64,000 nt of DNA from Dehalobacter sp. DCA (GTDB lineage Bacteria > Bacillota > Desulfitobacteriia > Desulfitobacteriales > Syntrophobotulaceae): assembly GCF_000305775.1 (NCBI RefSeq), contig NC_018866.1, positions 1,860,001 to 1,924,000 on the forward strand. The letters are read 5' to 3'. The notes below the pieces were generated by a model, which had not been told where the DNA came from, made no database searches, and saw only the letters and a list, made by a program, of their open reading frames with translations. How positions within the stretch are numbered: position 1 is the first letter of the stretch; each line of letters starts with the position of its first letter. This document shows, piece after piece, positions 50,655 through 59,799 of the stretch. The translations under genes were made by a program, and so were the position numbers.

Positions 50655-51032
50655 TTATTTTACGTCTACGCCGGCACCAGCTTCAACAAGTTTAGCTTTG
50701 ATGGCTTCAGCTTCTTCTTTGGTAATTTTTTCTTTGACAGATTTCGGTGCGCCGTCAACAAGATCTTTAGCTTCTTTTAAGCCCAGGCCAGTGATTTCAC
50801 GGACAACTTTGATGACGTTGATCTTTGCAGCACCAGCGCTGGTCAGGATAACATCAAATTCTGTTTGCTCTTCAGCAACAGGAGCAGCAGCGCCAGCTGC
50901 CGGGGCAGCCATAACAGCTGCGGGAGCAGCAGCGCTTACACCAAACTCTTCTTCGAAAGCTTTAACGAGCTCAGCAAGCTCAAGAACGGTCATACCTTTT
51001 ACGGCTTCTAAAATTTCAGCAGTTTTGGACAT
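50655..51032 (-). CDS. rplL: 50S ribosomal protein L7/L12
   Basis: A 125-aa stalk protein. N-terminal dimerisation helices ([20 protein letters not shown]) are followed by an Ala/Pro-rich hinge (about residues 35-55) and the factor-binding domain with [23 protein letters not shown] at 51032 has AAGGAGG 8 nt upstream. The 161-bp gap after rplJ is long for this pair. Confidence 0.97.
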   Translation of the reverse strand: MSKTAEILEAVKGMTVLELAELVKAFEEEFGVSAAAPAAVMAAPAAGAAAPVAEEQTEFDVILTSAGAAKINVIKVVREITGLGLKEAKDLVDGAPKSVKEKITKEEAEAIKAKLVEAGAGVDVK

Positions 51033-51155
51033 TAGAATATCCTCCTTAAAATAATTCACATATTTTTCATTTTTGTTTTGACCATCATTAGATCTGTTAA
51101 CATCCGGCACCGTCCAAACCTTCGTGTCAGATGTTGGATAGTCCCAGAGTCTGCG

Positions 51156-51193
51156 CATGCATCGGGCCTCGGGCATCGAATCCCGTGCCTCGA
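51156..51193. repeat. Degenerate heptamer tandem repeat between rplJ and rplL, GC-rich (tract D)
   Basis: In-phase 7-mers CATGCAT, CGGGCCT, CGGGCAT, CGAATCC, CGTGCCT end against the rplJ stop codon. Looser units may extend back to about 51065. Confidence 0.55.
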
Positions 51194-51718
51194 CTATGCC
51201 TGGGCTTCTTTAAGTTTACGAACTTCTTCCAAAGCATAACCAAATTTGCGGATAGGCCCTTGCAGAACATTGACCATTCCTTGAAGCGGGCCTTGCATTC
51301 CAGCAAGTACCTGGGAAAGAAGAACTTCTCTGGACGGAAGATTTGCGAGATCTTTTACTTTTTCAGCGTTAATGACCTTGCCGTCAAGAACCCCGGCCTT
51401 AATGGTCAGGCTCTTGTTTTTCTTGCTGAATTCACTGAGAATCTTCGCAGGAGCAACAGGATCTGTAGAAAAGGCTAAAGCAGTAGGACCTTCCAGAAAT
51501 TCATCCAAACCGGTAATCCCGATTTCATCTGCAGCCCGGCGAACCATTGTATTTTTCAATACGCGGTATTCAATACCAGCCTGGCGCAGTTCCACTCTCA
51601 AATTGGTCACCTGCGATACCGTCAGACCTCTGTAGTCTGCCAGAATCACTCCGTTTGCACCTTCAAACTTCTGTTTGATATCTTCAACAACTTTTTGCTT
51701 CTCTTCAAAATTTGGCAT
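51194..51718 (-). CDS. rplJ: 50S ribosomal protein L10
   Basis: A 174-aa stalk base protein that anchors L7/L12 dimers. [20 protein letters not shown] and [20 protein letters not shown] are diagnostic. ATG at 51718 follows GGAGG; the longer open frame is leader sequence. A structured L10 leader precedes it. Confidence 0.96.
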   Translation of the reverse strand: MPNFEEKQKVVEDIKQKFEGANGVILADYRGLTVSQVTNLRVELRQAGIEYRVLKNTMVRRAADEIGITGLDEFLEGPTALAFSTDPVAPAKILSEFSKKNKSLTIKAGVLDGKVINAEKVKDLANLPSREVLLSQVLAGMQGPLQGMVNVLQGPIRKFGYALEEVRKLKEAQA

Positions 51719-51925
51719 ACACACACCTCCTTCCGAACGCACACTGTCGTATGCGTTTCGTTGCCATCCATGGCTGTCAATAAACAAGCCTCTGCTGGGC
51801 GCAGAGGCAAGATTATTAATGTCTTTCATGTCTTCAAAAGACGATCTTGTCTCCACCTCGGCAGGATATTAAGCTTAATAAAGCGCCTGCTTTCTACAGC
51901 GGAAAATGTTATAATTTTTTTCAGT
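51719..51925 (-). promoter_or_regulatory. L10 leader upstream of rplJ
   Basis: Minus strand: GCAGG...CCTGC arms with the CCTGCCGAGGTGGAGAC segment typical of L10-binding leaders, then CAAGAT...ATCTTG arms, then GCCTCTGC-gccca-GCAGAGGC (51788-51808) followed by TTGTTTATT, an attenuator-type terminator. L10(L12)4 is known to bind this leader in Firmicutes and repress rplJL. Confidence 0.8.
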
Positions 51926-51957
51926 CAAGTCGGTATATCTCAGCCCTTAAAAAGTCT

Positions 51958-52650
51958 TTAGACAATTTTCAAAGGATTGATTTTCACTCCTGGTCCCATG
52001 GTGGAAGATACCGTTACGCTACGGACATACTGTCCTTTGGCAGCTGCAGGTTTTGCTTTTGTGACAACTTCGGCAATGGTCTTGTAGTTGTCCATCAGCT
52101 TATCCTGATCAAAAGAAACCTTGCCGATCGGTACATGGATAATACCGGCTTTATCAGCCCTGTATTCCACTTTACCGGCTTTAATTTCTTTAACTGCTCT
52201 TTCGACATCAAACGATACAGTTCCGGTCTTCGGGTTCGGCATGAGGCCCTTAGGTCCCAAAAGCTTACCCAGCTTACCGACAGTACCCATCATATCCGGT
52301 GTCGCTACAGCAACGTCAAAACCAAACCAGCCCTGTTGGATTTTCTCAACCATTTCTTCAGCTCCGACAAAATCAGCGCCGGCAGCTTCGGCTTCTTTGG
52401 CTTTGTCTCCCTTGGCAAAAACAAGTACACTTAAAGTTTTGCCTGTTCCATGTGGAAGAACAACCGCTCCGCGGATCTGCTGATCAGCATGGCGGGTATC
52501 GATTCCTAATTTGAAAGCAACTTCAACTGTCTCATCAAATTTTGCTTTGGCATTGGTTTTTACAACACCAATTGCTTCGGCCGGCTCAAACACAGCCTGA
52601 TTATCAAATGCTTTTAAAGCATCAAGGTATTTCTTACCTCTTTTTGGCAT
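51958..52650 (-). CDS. rplA: 50S ribosomal protein L1
   Basis: A 230-aa L1-stalk protein controlling E-site tRNA release, an autoregulator in many bacteria. [36 protein letters not shown] and [13 protein letters not shown] are diagnostic. Confidence 0.97.
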   Translation of the reverse strand: MPKRGKKYLDALKAFDNQAVFEPAEAIGVVKTNAKAKFDETVEVAFKLGIDTRHADQQIRGAVVLPHGTGKTLSVLVFAKGDKAKEAEAAGADFVGAEEMVEKIQQGWFGFDVAVATPDMMGTVGKLGKLLGPKGLMPNPKTGTVSFDVERAVKEIKAGKVEYRADKAGIIHVPIGKVSFDQDKLMDNYKTIAEVVTKAKPAAAKGQYVRSVTVSSTMGPGVKINPLKIV

Positions 52651-52707
52651 CTTTCTTTAACCTCCTTGTGGTCTTCGGGCCAAACCCTCCCACATTGTTC
52701 AACGGAA

Positions 52708-53130
52708 TCAAACAATATCGATCCCCATACTGCGTGCAGTACCTTCGACCATACGCATTGCAGCTTCAATGCTTGCTGCATTTAAGTCTTTCATCTTTTG
52801 TTCAGCAATTTCCCTAACCTGATCTTTGGTCACTTTTGCAACCTTTTGCTTGTTCGGAACAGCGGAACCAGACGGAATGTTGGCTGCCTTCTTAAGCAAT
52901 ACGGATGCCGGCGGAGTCTTCAGAACAAAAGTAAAGGAACGGTCTTCATAAATCGTAATCTCTGCAGGAATGATCAGTCCAGCCTGATCCTTTGTTCTTT
53001 CATTGTATTCTTTACAGAAGCCCATGATATTAACACCGTGCTGACCCAAAGCAGGACCAACCGGAGGTGCCGGATTTGCCTTACCTGCGGTGATTGCCAA
53101 TTTTACCAGCCCAATAACTTTCTTTGCCAT
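52708..53130 (-). CDS. rplK: 50S ribosomal protein L11
   Basis: A 140-aa GTPase-centre protein needed for RelA-type stringent signalling. [20 protein letters not shown] and [18 protein letters not shown] are diagnostic. It lies between nusG and rplA. Confidence 0.97.
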   Translation of the reverse strand: MAKKVIGLVKLAITAGKANPAPPVGPALGQHGVNIMGFCKEYNERTKDQAGLIIPAEITIYEDRSFTFVLKTPPASVLLKKAANIPSGSAVPNKQKVAKVTKDQVREIAEQKMKDLNAASIEAAMRMVEGTARSMGIDIV

Positions 53131-53160
53131 AATTACACCTCCTTGCTGTGGAATATCTAT

Positions 53161-53688
53161 TTAGTCAAGCTTTTCCACTTGCCCAAACTCGAGTTCGACC
53201 GGCGTCTCTCTCCCAAACATGGAAACCGAGACCCTGACTTTTTGCTTTTCTTCGAGGACTTCTTTCACAACACCAATAAAGTCTTTGAACGGACCGGAAA
53301 TGACCCGGACAGACTGCCCGACAACAACGTCAATCTTGGTGCGGATTTTCTCGAGTCCCATTTGGCGTAAAATAACAGCGACCTCTTGATCCAGAAGCGG
53401 AATCGGTTTGCTGCCACTTCCTACAAACCCGGTCACCCCAGGTGTATTGCGGACCACATACCAAGAGTCGTCAGTCATGTCCATCTCCACTAGAACGTAA
53501 CCTGGAAACACCTTGCGTTTGGAGATTTTTTTCTTGCCGTTTTTTATTTCGATCTCGTCTTCCATAGGAACTAAAACGCGAAAAATTTTATCCTCCATAT
53601 TCATGGATTCCACGCGTTTTTCCAGATTTGTTTTCACCTTGTTCTCATATCCGGAATAAGTGTGAATAACATACCAGTTCTTCGTCAT
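53161..53688 (-). CDS. nusG: Transcription termination/antitermination factor NusG
   Basis: A 175-aa protein. The NGN domain starts KNWYVIHTYSGYENKVKTNL, with FPGYVLVEMDM and NTPGVTGFVGSGSKPIPL; the C-terminal KOW domain shows GQSVRVISGPFKDFIGVVKE. ATG at 53688 has AGGAGG 10 nt upstream. It follows secE by 48 bp. Confidence 0.97.
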   Translation of the reverse strand: MTKNWYVIHTYSGYENKVKTNLEKRVESMNMEDKIFRVLVPMEDEIEIKNGKKKISKRKVFPGYVLVEMDMTDDSWYVVRNTPGVTGFVGSGSKPIPLLDQEVAVILRQMGLEKIRTKIDVVVGQSVRVISGPFKDFIGVVKEVLEEKQKVRVSVSMFGRETPVELEFGQVEKLD

Positions 53689-53736
53689 TAACCGAAAGCC
53701 TCCTAAGAAAGATTCATCCAATTGTTAAATGAATTG

Positions 53737-53988
53737 TTAAATACCAAGCAGGTTGGTCATTGCGTACGTCAGGCCACTGTCTACAATCCAAATCAACAAA
53801 GCAACAATTGCCACAGAAACAAGCACGACACCAGTATACGTCAGCAACGTCTGACGAGTCGGCCAATGTACTTTTTTCAGCTCAAGCCCAACCTCACGAA
53901 AAAAAGCAAACCGTTTTCCGGGGTTCTTAAACCTATTAAGAAAGCCGCCTTTTGCACCTGTGGTATCTGCTTTCTTTGCCACTGCCAT
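53737..53988 (-). CDS. secE: Preprotein translocase subunit SecE
   Basis: An 83-aa single-span subunit that clamps SecY. A basic N-terminus is followed by FFREVGLELKKVHWPTRQTL (the conserved amphipathic segment) and one membrane helix at about residues 53-75. It lies between rpmG and nusG. Confidence 0.95.
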   Translation of the reverse strand: MAVAKKADTTGAKGGFLNRFKNPGKRFAFFREVGLELKKVHWPTRQTLLTYTGVVLVSVAIVALLIWIVDSGLTYAMTNLLGI

Positions 53989-54026
53989 ATCTTCACATCC
54001 TTAACGGAATATTCTTCCGGTTCGTA

Positions 54027-54176
54027 CTATTTTGTTTCCTTATGAACAGTATGAGCTTTGCAAGTTCTGCAATATTTTTTAATCTCTATACGATCTGGGT
54101 CATTTTTCTTATTCTTATTGGACTGATAATTTCTGTTTTTGCACTCAGTACAAGCCAATGTAATTGCAACACGCAT
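54027..54176 (-). CDS. rpmG: 50S ribosomal protein L33, zinc form
   Basis: A 49-aa protein with C9, C12, C36 and C39 ([10 protein letters not shown] and [15 protein letters not shown]). ATG at 54176 lies 8 nt after GGGGGG. It is the first gene of the rpmG-secE-nusG-rplK run, after a strong promoter. Confidence 0.96.
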   Translation of the reverse strand: MRVAITLACTECKNRNYQSNKNKKNDPDRIEIKKYCRTCKAHTVHKETK

Positions 54177-54234
54177 TCGGAACACCCCCCCGGCAATGGC
54201 ATTAAACTGCATATTTTACAAGTCGCACAGAATA

Positions 54235-54263
54235 ATTTAACACAATAATAAAGTCTTTGTCAA
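54235..54263 (-). promoter_or_regulatory. Sigma-A promoter of rpmG-secE-nusG
   Basis: Minus strand TTGACA (54258-54263), 17-bp spacer, TTAAAT (54235-54240), about 60 bp before rpmG. Confidence 0.75.
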
Positions 54264-54409
54264 GGAAGATTCCTTTGTATGCCGCAAATAAACTGTGAAA
54301 TTCTCTTGCCAAAATAGGCAGAACGAATTAGGATTGTATTATTGTCGATATTTATTCATTATATCATAACTGTGCTTAGAAAATAAAAAAAGAATTAGAG
54401 GTCTGTCTT

Positions 54410-55225
54410 ATGTCCAATCCAGATTATCCAAACATTTTTGATGCCCATGCCCATATTTTTCCGCAAAAAGTAGCTCCCAGGGCAGTCGATTCCATCTTGT
54501 CCTTCTACGACGAACTTATTCAAGATATGGAGCCTGGAAAAGGAACCGCCTCCGATCTGATCGCTTCCGGCGCAGGCATCGGGATCAACCGCTTTTTGAT
54601 TTCCTCCACCGCTACGAGAACAGAACAAGTCGAGTCAATCAACGATTTCATTGCCGGTGTTTGCACCGATTCGCGGTTCGTCGGCTTCGGCACCATGCAT
54701 CCTGAATTTCCTAATCCTCAACTGGAAATCGAGCGGGTACTTTCACTCGGTTTAAAAGGTTTAAAGCTTCACCCGGATTTTCAGGAATATAACATTGACG
54801 ATCCATCTTTATTTCCTATATACGAGGCAGCAGAAGGCAAATTGCCTATCCTTTTTCATGTCGGAGATACGCGCACGGATTACTCCAATCCGCACAGACT
54901 TGCCCACATTCTGAAAATGTTTCCCGATTTGGTGGTCATTGCAGCCCATCTGGGCGGCTGGAGTCTGTGGGATGATTTTGACCACAGCCTGTTTGAGCAA
55001 AATGTCTACATCGACACGTCCAGCTCTCTGATGTTAATAGAAAAAGAAACAGCTGTTGATATTATTCGCTCCCATGGCATTGATAAAGTACTGTTTGGCA
55101 CGGATTACCCAATGTGGTCACCCGAAGCCGAACTTGAGCGTTTCCTATCACTTGGCCTGACGAAAGAGGAAAACCAGAAAATCCTCTGGGAAAACGGCAG
55201 AAAACTGTTTGGCCTGCAGCCGTAA
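54410..55225 (+). CDS. Amidohydrolase-family metal-dependent hydrolase
   Basis: A 271-aa TIM-barrel hydrolase of the amidohydrolase-2 type. Metal-binding His residues are in FDAHAHIFP, GLKLHPDFQ, LFHVGDTR and IAAHLGGWS, and the catalytic Asp is in LFGTDYPMWSPE. No signal peptide. ATG lies 8 nt after GAGG. It stands alone on the plus strand between the rpmG promoter and a convergent membrane protein gene. The substrate cannot be predicted; decarboxylases and lactonases share this fold. Confidence 0.85.
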   Translation: MSNPDYPNIFDAHAHIFPQKVAPRAVDSILSFYDELIQDMEPGKGTASDLIASGAGIGINRFLISSTATRTEQVESINDFIAGVCTDSRFVGFGTMHPEFPNPQLEIERVLSLGLKGLKLHPDFQEYNIDDPSLFPIYEAAEGKLPILFHVGDTRTDYSNPHRLAHILKMFPDLVVIAAHLGGWSLWDDFDHSLFEQNVYIDTSSSLMLIEKETAVDIIRSHGIDKVLFGTDYPMWSPEAELERFLSLGLTKEENQKILWENGRKLFGLQP

Positions 55226-55265
55226 ACCCTACAATACTATGAAATCAAGCTGCATCTAGTCTTCT

Positions 55266-56351
55266 TCAGACACTCATTTCCGTCTCCAGATTCAGCAGCC
55301 GGGAGGATTCCTTCGCAAACCAGCGAATGCTGTAGGTGACAACAGACAATTCAATCAGCGCATGATAGTAAAAGCTTGTCGAGGGTGTATTCTCCTGCCA
55401 TTCATTCAGAATAGCGTGCAGTTTGCTCCAGACACGCAATTCGGGAAACTGAGCTGCCTCTTCCCCCTTGACTTTTTTCTGAAGCTGCAGATTGTAGCTT
55501 GTCGCACTGAACATCACATTGTGCAGCATTTCAAAAACATGTTCAAATTCAGGACTCACCGCCGGATCATTGGCTTCCTCCCGGCGGGTTTTTCGTTCTG
55601 CGGCAAGAAAAAGCAAGTCCTGTGATCTTTGCCAGAGGCCCCGGCTGTAATTTAAATATTCCTTATATAATGGTTTACGGGCCTTGGGATCTTTCTTGTT
55701 TTTACCGAACCACAAGACGTTCCACTCTTTGCGGTATAAATCATACAAATTCTCAGCTTCCTGAAACAAGCTGTTGAATTCCGCTTTATTTTTACGCATT
55801 TCTTCTTCCGGAGCCAGATTCAGGTACAGATACCGGTTCACTGCATCGACAAACATCCGGACAGCAAAATTATTTAGTTCAATCAATTTATCCTCAAGCA
55901 CTTTTTGGTAACGCGGAGGTGCGATCGTCAAATTGATCACATTTGCAGTCACCATACCAATCAGGATAGCCAGTGACCGTGAAACCGCGTGGGACAAAAA
56001 CTGCTCCTGCGGTGAAGCCAGGATAAAAATGGCTGAGATCACTGCAAGAACGATCTGATTCGGCACTTTGATCACTTTGGTGAAAATAATAATCAGGATA
56101 ATCGTTGCAAGTGCCATACTCAGAAACTGCAGCGGTATGGCCAGTCCGATCGCCACAGCCACAATAATTGCAATGATGTTTACTATAATTTCTTCCAGCG
56201 CATTTCGAAAACTTCTGCCGAGAGATTGCTGCATACAGACCACTGCCGATGTCGCAGCAAACAAAGACGGCTCAATATCCAAAAGGATACAGATATAAAC
56301 ACTGACCGCCACAGCGAGACCTGTCTTTAACGTCCTGGCTCCGATATTCAT
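55266..56351 (-). CDS. FUSC-like / aromatic acid exporter family membrane protein
   Basis: A 361-aa protein with about six hydrophobic helices in the first 155 residues (GARTLKTGLAVAVSVYICIL onward), then a hydrophilic helical C-terminal half. This is the layout of the DUF939/ArAE_1 group in Gram-positives. ATG follows AAGGAG by 7 nt. It converges with the amidohydrolase and diverges from the GH18 gene. Transport of aromatic acids is known only for distant relatives; here it is inference. Confidence 0.8.
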   Translation of the reverse strand: MNIGARTLKTGLAVAVSVYICILLDIEPSLFAATSAVVCMQQSLGRSFRNALEEIIVNIIAIIVAVAIGLAIPLQFLSMALATIILIIIFTKVIKVPNQIVLAVISAIFILASPQEQFLSHAVSRSLAILIGMVTANVINLTIAPPRYQKVLEDKLIELNNFAVRMFVDAVNRYLYLNLAPEEEMRKNKAEFNSLFQEAENLYDLYRKEWNVLWFGKNKKDPKARKPLYKEYLNYSRGLWQRSQDLLFLAAERKTRREEANDPAVSPEFEHVFEMLHNVMFSATSYNLQLQKKVKGEEAAQFPELRVWSKLHAILNEWQENTPSTSFYYHALIELSVVTYSIRWFAKESSRLLNLETEMSV

Positions 56352-56484
56352 TCCACAGCTCCTTAAGGTTTATTCTTTATGTTTATTGTCTTATGATAAC
56401 ACAACCCATCCCGAATAATAAACCCGCACTCCAAACACTTCTTTTTTCTCTGAAGCATACAGTATGAAAAAGGAAGTGTGTTTC

Positions 56485-57765
56485 TTGAAAATTCATGTTG
56501 TGAGCTCAGGACAGAGCATCTATTCCATTGCTCGCAAATACGGGGTCTCACCCCAGAAAATGATTGCAGATAATGAACTGACCAATCCAAGCCAGCTAGT
56601 TGTCGGGCAGACGCTGGTCATTCTGGAAAGTAGCGGAACACATACTGTTGCCGCCGGTGAGTCGCTTTATCTGATTGCCCAAAAACACGGAGTAACTGTG
56701 AATGCTTTACTCGCCGCCAATCCTCGGATAACAGATCCGAGCCGTATCTATGCTGGTCAGACTATTGCCATTCCGGCAGCGGCTGCCAGCTATGGAACGA
56801 TAGAAGTGAACGGGTATGCCTTTCCGAATATTAACAGAGACATTCTCCGAAAAAGTCTTCGCCATCTTACATATCTTAGTATCTTCAGTTATCAGGTCAA
56901 CGCGGATGGCACCCTGAATACGATTCCGGATGAACCGCTGATTCAGGCAGCGAGAGAAGCCCGGACAGCTCCGCTAATGGTCATCACGAATATCCAGCAG
57001 GGCGGAAGCTTCAACAGTACGCTGGCCAGATCCATCCTGACGAACCAGACTGCTCAGAATACTTTAATCAGTCAGGTTATCAGAACGCTGAGAGAAAAAA
57101 ACTATTACGGCCTCGATATTGATTTTGAATATATCTATCCATCCGACCGGGAAAACTATAACAACTTTCTCCGAAGGATCGTTAATACGCTCCGCCCTTT
57201 AGGCTATCCTGTGACGACAGCTCTCGCTCCTAAGCTGACTGCCGATCAAAAAGGTCTGCTATACGAAGCCCATGACTATCCTGTTCACGGGGCTCTGGCC
57301 AACCACGTCATCCTAATGACCTATGAATGGGGTTACACCTACAGCCCACCCAAAGCAGTCGCTCCTGTAAATGAAGTGCGCAAAGTATTGACCTATGCGG
57401 TGTCGGCTATTCCGAGACAGAAAATCTTTATGGGTATCCCCAATTATGGCTATGACTGGACCCTTCCATACGTTTCCGGTACTGCCGCCAGAACAGTCTC
57501 CAACAGCGGGGCGGTAGATCTGGCCAGAACTGAAAAGACAGCAATCCAGTATGATTCAACAGCGCAGTCTCCGTATTTCACCTACTACGACGATGCCGGC
57601 AAAAAGCACGAAGTATGGTTTGAAGATGCCCGAAGCATCTATGCCAAACTGACCCTGGCCAAAGAATTTCGGGTTGGGGGCATAAGCTATTGGACGATTG
57701 GAAGATATTTTCCCCAGAACTGGCTTGTTTTGAGGTCTTTATACAGTATAAAGAAACTGCTTTAA
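56485..57765 (+). CDS. LysM-GH18 spore-type glycosidase (SleL/YaaH-like)
   Basis: A 426-aa protein with two LysM domains (about residues 1-50 and 52-95; GQSIYSIARKYGVSPQKMI and GESLYLIAQKHGVTVNALL), then a GH18 catalytic domain with GLDIDFEYIYPSD, containing the DxxDxE motif. Relatives are spore cortex fragment-degrading enzymes used in germination. There is no signal peptide, as for SleL. The TTG at 56485 is preferred over ATG 56464 because AAAGGAAG lies 8 nt upstream and relatives start MKIHVV-like. CATACAGT just upstream fits a sigma-E -10, but no good -35 is seen. Confidence 0.87.
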   Translation: MKIHVVSSGQSIYSIARKYGVSPQKMIADNELTNPSQLVVGQTLVILESSGTHTVAAGESLYLIAQKHGVTVNALLAANPRITDPSRIYAGQTIAIPAAAASYGTIEVNGYAFPNINRDILRKSLRHLTYLSIFSYQVNADGTLNTIPDEPLIQAAREARTAPLMVITNIQQGGSFNSTLARSILTNQTAQNTLISQVIRTLREKNYYGLDIDFEYIYPSDRENYNNFLRRIVNTLRPLGYPVTTALAPKLTADQKGLLYEAHDYPVHGALANHVILMTYEWGYTYSPPKAVAPVNEVRKVLTYAVSAIPRQKIFMGIPNYGYDWTLPYVSGTAARTVSNSGAVDLARTEKTAIQYDSTAQSPYFTYYDDAGKKHEVWFEDARSIYAKLTLAKEFRVGGISYWTIGRYFPQNWLVLRSLYSIKKLL

Positions 57766-57853
57766 AATTTTATGGTATAAGACTTGTTCACTCCTCAAAC
57801 AATATACTGAAACAAATTCTTTTCAAGTGCAGACCAAAGGAGGAACAGTATTC

Positions 57854-58081
57854 ATGAAACACAATCCGGATGACCGCAGAGATAATGTCGACAGAATCCA
57901 AAAAAATATTAATCACACGATCCAAAATATGGAGCTTGCTGATGAAATGATTGCGAAAACTGATGATCCTAAAAGTAAGAAAGATTTGAAAGGAAAGAAT
58001 GAACGGAGGCATGATGCGCTAAACGGAATGAGGGCGGAAATCCGGGACGAAGCCCTGGATAAAAAAAGAGAGTATGAATAG
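57854..58081 (+). CDS. tlp: Small acid-soluble spore protein Tlp
   Basis: A 75-aa highly charged helical protein of the Tlp family. KHNPDDRRDNVDRIQKNINH at the N-terminus and KNERRHDALNGMRAEIRDEA are diagnostic. In Bacillus, Tlp is made in the forespore. ATG at 57854 lies after AAAGGAGG; an upstream in-frame ATG at 57827 has no ribosome binding site. It follows the spore-type glycosidase by 88 bp. Confidence 0.88.
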   Translation: MKHNPDDRRDNVDRIQKNINHTIQNMELADEMIAKTDDPKSKKDLKGKNERRHDALNGMRAEIRDEALDKKREYE

Positions 58082-58095
58082 ATCCAAAAAATAGC

Positions 58096-58124
58096 AGCCA
58101 GGCAACAGCCTGGCTTTGTTTTTG
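58096..58124 (+). terminator. Terminator after tlp
   Basis: AGCCAGGC-aaca-GCCTGGCT is followed by TTGTTTTTG. Confidence 0.9.
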
Positions 58125-58197
58125 AATTAGACCTGTTAAATTTGTTCTATTTATTGATAACCCCATATCAATGATAGCAATCCCAAAAATTACTTGC

Positions 58198-58203
58198 TAT
58201 AAT
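58198..58203 (+). promoter_or_regulatory. Extended -10 promoter of the CheX-type operon
   Basis: TGCTATAAT is an extended -10 with a poor -35 (TAGCAA at 17 bp). Downstream lies a palindrome AGTACC-tt-GGTACT (about 58221-58234), a possible operator. Confidence 0.55.
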
Positions 58204-58261
58204 TTAGAGTGCATATTGACTAGTACCTTGGTACTGGCATTGAATGGGGGTAATCCGAAAA

Positions 58262-59125
58262 ATGAGTGCAATAAAAGTAATGGTCGTTGACGACTCTCTG
58301 TTTTCAAGAACACTCATTGTGGAAATACTTCGCGACAGCGGCTTGGAAGTTGTTGGCGAAGCTGATTCCTACGACAGCTTAATCGAAACATATGACAGGT
58401 GCAAACCCGATATCGTAACTATGGATATTGTTATGCCGGATATGGACGGATTTGAGTGCAGCCGTGCCCTTTTTGTAAAAGACCCTAATGCAAAGATTAT
58501 TCTTGTCAGCTCGATGAAAGATGAAGAATCGGAAGCTGAAGCGCGCCGCATCGGGATTTCCGGATACATTCAAAAACCTGTTGACAGCGACTACCTGGTC
58601 CAGATGATCAACAACGTTATAGCACCGGATATTCATTATGACCATCTACTCGCCTATGGTCTGGAAACCTTTAAGGAATCTCTAACCCAGAATATTGCCC
58701 GGATGACCAAATCACCCGTTTCTTTTGCTTCATACGAAAATTTTGGAGACCATTACTTATCCCAGGGAATTACAGCTGTTATCGGGCTGATCGGCCGCCA
58801 CTCCGGATCTATGATCTTAGATATGTCGATGGAGACAGCGGAAAGAATTGTTGAGATGCTTCTGAAACGCGCTCATAGAAACCGCGAAGAGGTATTGGCT
58901 ATGGTTGCCGAATTGGCCAATATTATTGCCGGAGTTGCCTGCTCGATGCTGAATAAGTCCGATAAAACTTATAGTCTGAGCGTTTCTCCACCCAGTCTCT
59001 TTTACGGTACCGGGACCGAAATTATGAGTCCGAATCTTAAAATGGATGCCGTGACAGCAGAAACCAACTTCGGGAATATTTTCCTGGGTGTTGGTTTTAA
59101 GAAGGGGTCGAGTATATGGATGTAA
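58262..59125 (+). CDS. Response regulator with CheX-like output domain
   Basis: A 287-aa protein. The receiver domain (residues about 4-120) has VVDD near the start, the phosphoacceptor Asp in IVTMDIVMPDMDG and Lys in GYIQKPVDS. The C-terminal domain (about 135-287) resembles CheC/CheX, with the ELANIIAG helix similar to the E-x2-N phosphatase signature. ATG at 58262 has GGGGG 11 nt upstream; an earlier ATG at 58244 lacks a ribosome binding site. Its last 10 bp overlap the cheX-like gene, implying coupled synthesis. CheX proteins dephosphorylate CheY-P, so a self-contained phosphatase role is possible. Confidence 0.82.
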   Translation: MSAIKVMVVDDSLFSRTLIVEILRDSGLEVVGEADSYDSLIETYDRCKPDIVTMDIVMPDMDGFECSRALFVKDPNAKIILVSSMKDEESEAEARRIGISGYIQKPVDSDYLVQMINNVIAPDIHYDHLLAYGLETFKESLTQNIARMTKSPVSFASYENFGDHYLSQGITAVIGLIGRHSGSMILDMSMETAERIVEMLLKRAHRNREEVLAMVAELANIIAGVACSMLNKSDKTYSLSVSPPSLFYGTGTEIMSPNLKMDAVTAETNFGNIFLGVGFKKGSSIWM

Positions 59126-59583
59126 GTATCATTAATCCTCTTCTGACTGCTTTTACAGAAGTTCTGCCGCAGCTCGGCTTCCAGTCGGTCGAACGGCGCA
59201 AGGTGTCCAAAATAGAAGCGGCCTTTCAGTACAACGGTATTCTTCTGAATATCTCACTTTTCGGAACAGTGAAAGGCGCGATCCTATTCGGGATGGATAT
59301 TGAAGCTGCCAAAAAGTTTGCCTCGAAAATGATGATGGGTATGCCGGTGGCTGAACTGGATGCTATGGCCAGAAGTGCAATTTCTGAAATGGGAAATATG
59401 GTCTGTGCTAATACGTGCACGCAGTTCACAAAAATTGGTATCACTGATCTGGATATCTCGCCTCCGACCCTTATGATCAGTGAGAACGGTGAGGCGACCC
59501 TACCCGTGCCGAAATCGATTGTCGTAAATTTCCTGATTGATGATATTGAACTGAGTGCCTATGTAAGTCTGATGAATAAATAA
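59116..59583 (+). CDS. CheX-like chemotaxis phosphatase
   Basis: A 155-aa CheX-family protein. The active helix is ARSAISEMGNMVCANTCTQF, with the expected Glu and Asn of the E-x2-N motif. Family members dimerise and dephosphorylate CheY-P. It overlaps the response regulator-CheX fusion gene upstream. No CheA, CheW or receptor gene is in the window, so the phosphorelay partner is unknown. Confidence 0.85.
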   Translation: MDVSIINPLLTAFTEVLPQLGFQSVERRKVSKIEAAFQYNGILLNISLFGTVKGAILFGMDIEAAKKFASKMMMGMPVAELDAMARSAISEMGNMVCANTCTQFTKIGITDLDISPPTLMISENGEATLPVPKSIVVNFLIDDIELSAYVSLMNK

Positions 59584-59598
59584 AGGGGGAACAAGAAA

Positions 59599-59786
59599 AT
59601 GGGTCTTTGTTTGACCACGGTCAACGTTAACAACCTGGAGGAATCTTTAAAATTTTATCAGGAAGTTGTTGGATTGCCCTTGGTTCAAAGACTCCATCCA
59701 GACCCGAGCACTGAGATTTGCTTTTCACGTTTCTCTTTATCCTTGATCCCAATGGTTTAAAAATTCAGTTTGTAGAGAATCACTAG
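59599..59786 (+). pseudogene. Broken VOC/glyoxalase-family gene
   Basis: A good start (AGGGGG, 8 nt, ATG) opens MGLCLTTVNVNNLEESLKFY and continues QEVVGLPLVQRL, a typical VOC N-terminus, but stops after 53 codons. In the next frame FILDPNGLKIQFVENH, a typical VOC C-terminus, ends at 59786. About 60 central residues are missing and the frame shifts near 59736, so an internal deletion inactivated it. It was probably the third gene of the CheX operon. Confidence 0.8.
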
Positions 59787-59799
59787 GATACAATACACA

